Origin: Streptomyces sp. NRRL S-31
GTDB lineage: Bacteria > Actinomycetota > Actinomycetes > Streptomycetales > Streptomycetaceae
Assembly (NCBI RefSeq): GCF_000718775.1
Contig: NZ_JOCB01000009.1
Coordinates: forward strand, 124,001 to 188,000
Length of the DNA: 64,000 bases
Reading direction: 5' to 3'
In this document: positions 58,561-64,000 of the stretch, piece by piece
How positions within the stretch are numbered: the stretch's first letter is position 1
Layout of the letters: the number at the start of each line of letters is the position of its first letter
Notes under the pieces: generated by a model
The model's input: only the letters and a program-made list of their open reading frames with translations
Told to the model about the DNA's origin: nothing
Databases searched by the model: none
Translations under genes and position numbers: made by a program

Positions 58561-59805
58561 ATGAGCGGCAAGGCGGATCCCCGGACAGCGGGGGAGAGGA
58601 CCACCTCAAGGGCGCGGCTGGACCGGGGCCGGGCGGCGCTCGGACCCGCACTGGAGCTGGTGCACACCGGCCGGGCACCGACCCGGGCCGTGCTCACCGC
58701 CGAACTCGGCGTCACCCGGGCGACGGCCGGCGCGGTCGCCGCCGAGCTGGAGGCGCTCGGCCTGATCCGGGTGGACGCCCGGCCCGGTTCCGCGGCCGGC
58801 TCCCAGGGGCGCCCCTCGCACCGGCTGGAGGTCGCCGAGGACGGGCCGGTGGTCCTGGCCGCGCAGATCCACGCCGACGGCTTCCGCGTCGCTCTGGTCG
58901 GACTCGGCGGACGGATCGTGGCGACCGCGCCCGGCTGCGAGGCCGTCGACGCCGACCCGGTGAAGGTGCTCGGGACCGTCGTGGAGGCGGGCGCGGAGCT
59001 GCTGCGCACGACCGGCCGGCGCTGTGTCGGCGCCGGACTCGCCGTGCCGTCCGCCGTCGCCGAACCCGAGGGCCTGGCCCTCAACCCGCTGCACCTGGCC
59101 TGGCCCGTCGGCGCGCCCGTCCGGCAGGTCTTCGCGGAGTGCGTACGCGCCGCCGGCGTCGACGGGCCCGCGTTCACGGGCAACGACGTCAACCTGGTCG
59201 CGCTCGCCGAGCACCGGCACGGCGCCGGCCGGGGCGCGCGCGACCTGCTGTGCGTGGCCACCGGGCACCGGGGGGTCGGCGGCGCGCTGGTCCTCGACGG
59301 CCGCCTGCACACCGGCAGTTCCGGCCTGGCGCTGGAGGTCGGCCACCTCACCGTCAACCCGGAGGGCCGGCCCTGCCACTGCGGCAGCCGCGGCTGCCTG
59401 GACGTGGAGGCCGACCCGCTGGCCCTGCTCACGGAGGCCGGCCGCGACCCCGGCCCCGAGGTGTCGCTGCTCCAGCAGGCCAACGACCTGCTGCGCACCC
59501 AGTACGACGACCCGGCCGTGCGCAGGGCGGCCGAGGTCCTCGTCGACCGCCTCGGCCTGGGCCTGGCCGGCCTGGTCAACATCCTGAACCCGGACCGCAT
59601 CATCCTCGGCGGCCTGCACCGCACCCTGCTGGACGCGGACCCCGGCCGGCTGCGCGCGGTGGTCGCCGGCCGCAGCCTGTGGGGGCGGAGCGGCGGCGTC
59701 CCGATCCTGCCGTGCACCCTGGACCACAACAGCCTGGTCGGCGCGGCGGAACTGGCCTGGCAGCCGGTGCTGGACGACCCGCTGACGGCGCTGGGCGGGG
59801 CCTAG
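58561..59805 (+). CDS. ROK-family transcriptional regulator (NagC/XylR-like)
   Basis: A 414-residue ROK protein with an N-terminal winged helix (LVHTGRAPTRAVLTAELGVT, RATAGAVAAELEALGLIRVD) absent from ROK kinases, and a C-terminal sugar domain (EVGHLTVNPEGRPCHCGSRG with the zinc-binding Cys cluster). The ATP-site DIGGTK motif is replaced (HADGFRVALVGLGG), as expected of a regulator. It may control sugar uptake genes elsewhere. Its TAG stop (59803-59805) is part of the CTAG at the edge of a mobile-element remnant. Confidence 0.85.
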   Translation: MSGKADPRTAGERTTSRARLDRGRAALGPALELVHTGRAPTRAVLTAELGVTRATAGAVAAELEALGLIRVDARPGSAAGSQGRPSHRLEVAEDGPVVLAAQIHADGFRVALVGLGGRIVATAPGCEAVDADPVKVLGTVVEAGAELLRTTGRRCVGAGLAVPSAVAEPEGLALNPLHLAWPVGAPVRQVFAECVRAAGVDGPAFTGNDVNLVALAEHRHGAGRGARDLLCVATGHRGVGGALVLDGRLHTGSSGLALEVGHLTVNPEGRPCHCGSRGCLDVEADPLALLTEAGRDPGPEVSLLQQANDLLRTQYDDPAVRRAAEVLVDRLGLGLAGLVNILNPDRIILGGLHRTLLDADPGRLRAVVAGRSLWGRSGGVPILPCTLDHNSLVGAAELAWQPVLDDPLTALGGA

Positions 59806-59840
59806 GGGATTTCGTTTGGATCAGGTCGGATCAGGCCGCG
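59802..59840. mobile_element. Remnant of a family A MITE (one end only)
   Basis: CTAGGGGATTTCGTTTGGAT, then CAGGTCGGATCAGGCCGCGG, 39 bp in all, matches the ends of the 24041 and 52001 copies; unrelated sequence follows. The other end is missing, so this is a truncated relic. It abuts and partly forms the stop of the ROK regulator gene. Confidence 0.8.
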
Positions 59841-59930
59841 GGCACCATCGGCGCCGGGGTTCCGCCGCTCCCCGGGGACGCGGTTCCTCGGCGGTGCGGT
59901 CCGGAAGGCCCGCGGCAGCGCCCGGCGCCG

Positions 59931-60977
59931 TCAGTAGGTCACGGTGATCCGCCGGGCCGGGCCGTCCACCCGGACCCGTCCGCCGTACGGGATCACCAGT
60001 TGGGGATCGGTGTGCCCGAAGTCCACGTCGAAGACCGCCATGGTGTGCGGGGCGTAGACGGCCAGCGTCCGGAGCACCGCCTCACGCTGCTCGGTGACGT
60101 ACCGCCGCTTGGCGTCGTCGTCGTTCGGCTGCTCGAAGGACCACGCCTTGGCGCGGGCCATCAGCAGGGCCGGGAAGCGTTCCAGCAGGCCCCGTTCCCC
60201 CATGTTGCGCAGGATGCGGAAGACCGTCTCCCCGCTCGGCAGCTCCTCCGACGTCTCCAGGAACAGCACCCGGCCCTCGTAGGCCGCGGGGTCGCGTTCG
60301 ACCTCGCGGTCGGCCATCAGCAGCCACGACAGGATCTCCAGGTTCCCGCCCCAGGCGAGGCCCTCGACGAGCCGGCCGGGCTGGTGCCAGAGCCAGCCGC
60401 CGGCCGGCTGCGAGGCGGGTTCGGCGTCGAAGGTGGCCGGGTCGGCCCAGTCGCGGTCGACGTCGCCGTAGCGCTCGGCGGGACGCAGTTCGTACGGGCC
60501 CGAGCCGAACAGGGCCGCGCGCAGCGACTCGGCCGTCAGCGGGTGCAGCGCGTACGGGCGGCCGAGCTGGGTCATCAGACAGGCGCCGTGGTAGCCGACG
60601 ATGCCCAGGTTGTGCAGCAGGAGCAGCAGATTGGTGTTGTCGCTGGAACCGAAGAACGGCTTGGGGTTGGCGCGGAGCAGCTCACGGTCCAGGTGGGGCA
60701 GCACGGTGATCTGGTCGTCCCCGCCGATCGTGGCCATCACCGCCTTGATCGTCGGGTCGGCGAACGCGGCGTGAAGGTCGGCGGCGCGCTCCTCGGGGGT
60801 GGCGCCCATGGTGCGCGTGGCGGGGTACTCCACCGGCTCCAGGCCGAAGTCCTCGCGCAGCCGCCGGAGCCCCAGCTCGTGCGGACGCGGCAGGATTCCC
60901 GCCAGACCGGACGCGGGCGAGAGGATCGCGATGCGGTCACCGGGCACGGGCTTGGGCGGATACGCGGGTATGGACAT
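59931..60977 (-). CDS. S66-family peptidase (LD-carboxypeptidase / MccF-like)
   Basis: A 348-residue serine peptidase: FGSSDNTNLLLLLHNLG carries the nucleophile Ser in its elbow, LFLETSEELPSG the Glu and DVDFGHTDPQLVIPYGG the catalytic His. MccF relatives cleave modified peptidyl-nucleotides such as microcin C, while LD-carboxypeptidases act on peptidoglycan peptides. No signal peptide, which favours a detoxifying, MccF-like cytoplasmic role. ATG 60977. Convergent with the ROK gene and mobile-element remnant. Confidence 0.9.
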   Translation of the reverse strand: MSIPAYPPKPVPGDRIAILSPASGLAGILPRPHELGLRRLREDFGLEPVEYPATRTMGATPEERAADLHAAFADPTIKAVMATIGGDDQITVLPHLDRELLRANPKPFFGSSDNTNLLLLLHNLGIVGYHGACLMTQLGRPYALHPLTAESLRAALFGSGPYELRPAERYGDVDRDWADPATFDAEPASQPAGGWLWHQPGRLVEGLAWGGNLEILSWLLMADREVERDPAAYEGRVLFLETSEELPSGETVFRILRNMGERGLLERFPALLMARAKAWSFEQPNDDDAKRRYVTEQREAVLRTLAVYAPHTMAVFDVDFGHTDPQLVIPYGGRVRVDGPARRITVTY

Positions 60978-61033
60978 GCCGAGCAGACTAGGGGGCCGAC
61001 CGGTGCCCGATCACCCGCATTTCCCGGGCGGAC

Positions 61034-61141
61034 GCGCCCACGGCCCCGGTCCGGGGCACGCCCCCGGTCGCGCCCACGGCCCCGGTCCGGGGCACGCCCC
61101 CGGTCGCGGGCACGGCCCCGGTCCCGGGCACGCCCCCGGTC
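61034..61141. repeat. Three near-identical 36-bp tandem repeats
   Basis: Units at 61034-61069, 61070-61105 and 61106-61141; the first two are identical and the third differs at about three positions. The core is CCCCGGTCCGGGGCACGCCC. They fill most of the gap between the S66 peptidase start and the phosphotriesterase-like stop at 61150, a region transcribed as the tail of the latter operon. Confidence 0.9.
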
Positions 61142-61149
61142 CGGGGCGC

Positions 61150-62061
61150 TCACGCCCAGTCGGCCCCGAACGCCCGCCCCGGATGCTCCCCGAGCATCCG
61201 GTCCACCAGCTCCGCGCCCACCGCCTCCGCCAGCCGCCCGCGCACCCGGCGCAGCAGGTACGGCATCCCGGGCCCGCCGTCGACCGAACGCGCTCCGGCG
61301 ACCACGGTGTCCCCGCCCAGCAGCAGCCGGTCCCCGAACCCGGCCTCGGCCAGTTCCCGTACCGCCTCCGGCATCCGCCAGTCGGTGGCGTGGTGGGCGC
61401 GGGACGGCCCGTCGAACGCCAGCCAGCACCCCGAAGCGGCGGCCTGCCGGTGCGTCACCGGGTCGGGGGAGCGGTTCAGATGACCCAGGACGACCCGCTC
61501 CGCCGGCACGTCCAGCACGCCGCACAGCAGGTCCAGCACGTCCAGCGCCCCGGTGCCCAGCTCCAGGTGCACGGCGATGGTGGCGCCGGTGGCGTGGTGC
61601 GCCTCGGCCGCCGCCGCCATGGTCCGGCGGGCGTGCGCGTCCAGCCCGTGGAAACCGCCCGCCACCTTGATCAGACCGGCCCGCACCCCGGTCGTGCCGA
61701 TCCCCTCGGTGAGTTCGCGGACGAACAGCCCGGCCAGCCGTCCGCCGCCGAGCCGGTCGAGCGACCCCGGTGCGTAGTGCGCCGCCTGGTGCAACCCCGT
61801 GGCGCAGACGATCCGTACTCCGGTCGCTCGGGACAGCACCGCCAGGTCGGCGGCCCGCCGCCCCATGCCGTACGGCGTCCACTGCACGACGGCCGCTCCG
61901 CCCGCCGCGCGGAACGCCGCCAGCTCGGCGCGCGCGGCGGTGACGTCGTCGAGCTCCTGCCCCGGCAGCTGCGGGCTGCGCAGGAAGAGGTGGTCGTGCG
62001 CGTCGCACACGCCGAGCGCGCCGGGCCGGATGTCCCCGAGGACCGTACGGACCCGGCTCAC
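61150..62061 (-). CDS. Phosphotriesterase-like (PLL lactonase-type) amidohydrolase
   Basis: A 303-residue amidohydrolase: CDAHDHLFLRS (HxH), GLIKVAGGFHG with the carboxylated Lys, HLELG and LGHLNRSPDP with the two His, and LLLGGDTVV with the final Asp, the full phosphotriesterase metal set. Most bacterial members are lactonases that open acyl-homoserine or gamma-lactones; a lactone substrate is attractive because streptomycetes use gamma-butyrolactone signals, but this is inference. GTG 62061 overlaps the DUF4865 stop (GTGA), giving coupled translation. Confidence 0.85.
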   Translation of the reverse strand: MSRVRTVLGDIRPGALGVCDAHDHLFLRSPQLPGQELDDVTAARAELAAFRAAGGAAVVQWTPYGMGRRAADLAVLSRATGVRIVCATGLHQAAHYAPGSLDRLGGGRLAGLFVRELTEGIGTTGVRAGLIKVAGGFHGLDAHARRTMAAAAEAHHATGATIAVHLELGTGALDVLDLLCGVLDVPAERVVLGHLNRSPDPVTHRQAAASGCWLAFDGPSRAHHATDWRMPEAVRELAEAGFGDRLLLGGDTVVAGARSVDGGPGMPYLLRRVRGRLAEAVGAELVDRMLGEHPGRAFGADWA

Positions 62062-62645
62062 CACTGCCGCCCGCGCGGCAGCCGGTCCCGGCCGGGCGCC
62101 GACAGGTGCAGCACCCGGAAGAGGTCGCCGCCGGCCTTCGGCCGGTCGTGCTTCCAGAGGGAGAAGTGCACCAGCTCCCACGCGCGGGTGTCCACGGCGG
62201 CTGCCGCCGGCACCGCGCCGTCCGCCGCCGCCAGCCGCCCGGTCTCGGCCACGGCGTCCGCCATGAACGCGGCCAGGTCCTCCGCCCCTCGCGGCACCGG
62301 CAGACGCCGGCGCACGGCGAACCCCGGCGCCGACGCGCCCGCTTCGCCCTCCTCGTACGCCAGGCCCGTCCACTGCCGAACCGCGGGCCGCCCGAAGTCG
62401 TCCACGGGCCCCTGGAAGGCACCGCCCCACAGGAAGCGGTTCATGCCCTCCACGGTGTTCCAGAGGTAGAACGGCCCGTACTGGTTGACCGGCGAGCCGT
62501 GCACCCCGCGCTCGCGCATCAGATACGTCTTGATCCCCAGGCCGTCCCAGTCGTCCAGCAGATGCGCGACCCGGACGACCCGGGAGCGGACGACCCCCAT
62601 GTCGTAGTCGGCGGGCAGGGTGAACTCGTACTGCATGGCGTGCAT
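62058..62645 (-). CDS. DUF4865-family protein
   Basis: A 195-residue protein: MQYEFTLPADYDMGVVRSRV (the N-terminus), LGIKTYLMRERGVHGSPVNQ, YGPFYLWNTVEGMNRFLWGG and ELVHFSLWKHDRPK match the DUF4865 family, whose fold is related to dimeric alpha/beta-barrel proteins; function unknown. ATG 62645 follows GAGAGAGGA; ATG 62636 is an alternative. It is the middle gene of the TetR-DUF4865-lactonase-like unit. Confidence 0.8.
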   Translation of the reverse strand: MHAMQYEFTLPADYDMGVVRSRVVRVAHLLDDWDGLGIKTYLMRERGVHGSPVNQYGPFYLWNTVEGMNRFLWGGAFQGPVDDFGRPAVRQWTGLAYEEGEAGASAPGFAVRRRLPVPRGAEDLAAFMADAVAETGRLAAADGAVPAAAAVDTRAWELVHFSLWKHDRPKAGGDLFRVLHLSAPGRDRLPRGRQW

Positions 62646-62755
62646 GCCACGGTCCTCTCTCGGACGGGACGGGGCGGTCGGCGGCGTGCGGGTGCCTCGG
62701 CCGGCGTGCCGTCCGCGACGGCCTCCACGACGGCGGGCCGGGTCGTGCGGGTGGG

Positions 62756-63331
62756 TCAGTCCCGCGGTCCGCCGGCGGGCGGCGCGAGCAGCGAGAGCAG
62801 GCCGCGGACCCCGGCGTCGAAGGCGTCGGGGGAGCCGGAGGCGCGGGCGAGGACGTAGCCGCCCTGCACGGTCGCGAGGACGGCGGCGGCGATCTCCTCG
62901 CCGTTCAGACCGGGCGCGAACTGCCCCTCCCGCTTGCCCTCTTCGACGATCTCCGCGATCCGCCGACGGAGGGCGGCGATCGTCTCGTCCACCGGCGCGC
63001 GCAGTTCGTCACTCGCGATCACGTCCGGGTCCATGGTCAGCCGGCCGACCGGGCAGCCCCGCAGCACATCGCGTTCGCGCAGCAGGTACGCCTCGATGCG
63101 CTGGTACGGCGTGCCCGGGCCGCCCAGTACGGCCTCGGCGGTGGCCCGCAGCTCCCCGGCGGTGCGCCGGATCGCCGCGAGCGCGAGATCCGGCTTGCCC
63201 TTGAAGTGGTGGTACATGCTGCCCTGGCCGGCCCCCGCGCGCTCCAGGATCGCCTTGGGGCTGGTGCCCACGTACCCGCGCTCCCACAGCAGTTCACGGG
63301 TGGATTCGATCAGTCGCTCCGAGGTGCTCAT
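62756..63331 (-). CDS. TetR-family regulator of the DUF4865 operon
   Basis: A 191-residue TetR regulator: RGYVGTSPKAILERAGAGQG, SMYHHFKGKPDLALAAIRRT (HTH, residues 18-58), GGPGTPYQRIEAYLLRERDV and the C-terminal AAVLATVQGGYVLARASGSP. It is the first gene of the unit, 110 bp before DUF4865, immediately after a 24-bp palindrome, so autoregulation and control of the two enzymes are likely. Confidence 0.9.
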   Translation of the reverse strand: MSTSERLIESTRELLWERGYVGTSPKAILERAGAGQGSMYHHFKGKPDLALAAIRRTAGELRATAEAVLGGPGTPYQRIEAYLLRERDVLRGCPVGRLTMDPDVIASDELRAPVDETIAALRRRIAEIVEEGKREGQFAPGLNGEEIAAAVLATVQGGYVLARASGSPDAFDAGVRGLLSLLAPPAGGPRD

Positions 63332-63337
63332 ACGCGC

Positions 63338-63361
63338 ACTGTACATACTAGTAGTTACAGT
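63338..63361 (-). promoter_or_regulatory. 24-bp TetR operator
   Basis: ACTGTA-CA-TACTAGTA-GT-TACAGT (63338-63361): outer arms ACTGTA/TACAGT and the inner TACTAGTA are all perfectly symmetric; only the paired CA/GT step is off symmetry. It begins six bases upstream of the TetR start codon, so a bound dimer would cover the promoter/transcript start. It is the clearest single operator in the window. Confidence 0.85.
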
Positions 63362-63720
63362 CCGCCAGTCCCGGCCTCGTGCGTGGAGTGGAGTATCGCG
63401 TACCCCGACCGCCGTACTCCCTGGCGCACTGGGACGACGGACCCGGCCCCGTGGCTCCCGTGGCTCCTGTTCGCCCACCGGTCTGGGCGGCCGTCGTAGT
63501 CGGCGCCGTCACGGGCCGCACCGGCGAGGGCGGTGCGGCCGGACGGTGACGACCGAGGTGGGTGCGGCGGCGTGCGCCCCGGGCACCACGCGCGTGTGCG
63601 GCGCCGCCTTGGCCGCGCCGCCCTGTTGTCGCGTTGTCGCGTTGTCACGCCGCCATGCTGCCGTGCCGCCATCGCCGTGCTGTTGTGCCGTCGCGCCGCT
63701 CCGTCGGTGGGACGGCCCGC
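63362..63720. other. Gene-free stretch
   Basis: About 360 bp upstream of the TetR operator with no gene I can support. It contains a short 9-bp tandem motif (GTTGTCGCG, 2-3 copies near 63622-63648). Reading frames of 60-100 codons exist but have no ribosome site or family resemblance. Confidence 0.4.
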
Positions 63721-63735
63721 GTGTCCTCCGCCGTG

Positions 63736-64000
63736 ATGCCGCCGGGCGGGAGGGTCACCGCGATCCCGCCCGGTGACCCGTACCCCGGTCTCACCGCGGC
63801 CCTGGCGCCACCAGGTCAGCCGCGTACGGCCGGCCTGGTGGAGGCCGCTGTGCCGGTCGCCGGGGACACGGTCCCCACGGCGGTCGCGGCGGCCGGCGCC
63901 GACGGTGGGGCGGCGATGGTCGCGGCGGCCCGCGACGCGACGGAGGCCCTGCGGCCGAGGGGCGCCGGACCGTCGGCGGGTGCCGCGCGGTCGACGGGCG
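63736..64000 (+). CDS. Possible partial CDS running off the right edge
   Basis: From ATG 63736 (or GTG 63721) an open frame continues to the last base: MPPGGRVTAIPPGDPYPGLT, then AALAPPGQPRTAGLVEAAVP, then VAGDTVPTAVAAAGADGGAA. Third-position GC is very high. I do not recognise the family; the alternative of non-coding low-complexity DNA cannot be excluded. Confidence 0.3.
   Translation, partial: MPPGGRVTAIPPGDPYPGLTAALAPPGQPRTAGLVEAAVPVAGDTVPTAVAAAGADGGAAMVAAARDATEALRPRGAGPSAGAARSTG

Noticed and set aside
61034..61141. CRISPR-like array
   Set aside because: The repeats are directly tandem with no spacers, and there are no cas genes; the same holds for the other short arrays.

Overview
The window is a stretch of actinobacterial chromosome with the hallmarks of Streptomyces: GC is very high, third codon positions are almost always G or C, GTG and TTG starts are common, and regulators (TetR, MarR, LacI, DeoR, PaaX, ROK, ArsR) sit beside most operons. 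Many genes match families typical of Streptomyces (DUF6421, DUF5134, DUF4865, DUF6214-like, DUF6986-like, FUSC, mycothiol-dependent maleylpyruvate isomerase-like). I see no rRNA, tRNA, CRISPR array, prophage or biosynthetic gene cluster. It looks like ordinary chromosome with accessory metabolic genes, decayed genes and many small repeats.

Layout. 1-7.9 kb: partial sialidase-like repeat protein, Rv1733c-type membrane protein, a HEAT-repeat pseudogene split by a 229-bp MITE, an AidB-like acyl-CoA dehydrogenase divergent from a PaaX-type regulator, a decayed trans-sulfuration gene, and a BenE transporter. 8-13 kb: a small Ala/Pro-rich protein and a large CtpI-like P-type ATPase. 13-24 kb: OYE reductase/ArsR pair, FprA-like reductase, DUF6214-like protein, TetR, HAD, PAP2 phosphatase, M56 protease, DUF5134, then a FUSC transporter coupled to a MarR regulator. 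24-27.5 kb: aldo/keto reductase, VOC protein, GNAT, glycerophosphodiesterase. 27.8-36.1 kb: a probably conserved block with DUF6421-SDR-threonine-aldolase-like genes (the last two translationally coupled), a transglutaminase-like gene, PlsC acyltransferase, thioredoxin, flavin reductase behind a sulfur-type leader peptide, and etfB-etfA ending in a strong terminator. 36-42.8 kb: CitE-like aldolase (DUF6986-like), a 0.9-kb repeat region, LacI divergent from a ROK sugar kinase, small proteins, and a P-loop kinase-NUDIX fusion. 42.8-52 kb: frameshifted metallo-hydrolase, M20 dipeptidase, geranylgeranyl-reductase-like flavoprotein, deazaflavin-type oxidoreductase/TetR, DHA2 transporter/MarR, maleylpyruvate-isomerase-like protein and another MFS transporter. 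52-56 kb: luciferase-fold small protein and an AgaR/AgaS/KbaY-like amino-sugar unit. 56-64 kb: VOC, RlmG-like methyltransferase, AlkB-like dioxygenase, ROK regulator, S66 peptidase, and a TetR-DUF4865-phosphotriesterase-like operon under a 24-bp palindrome.

Most notable are: two related families of short non-autonomous inverted-repeat elements (at 2.1, 24.0, 31.9, 52.0 and 59.8 kb), one end of which supplies the stop codon of two host genes; a cysteine-bearing leader peptide before the flavin reductase; and the TetR-DUF4865-lactonase-like operon with its operator. Three genes are visibly broken (HEAT protein, trans-sulfuration enzyme, metallo-hydrolase). Two of the frameshifts lie in G/C homopolymers, so sequencing error must be kept in mind for those.
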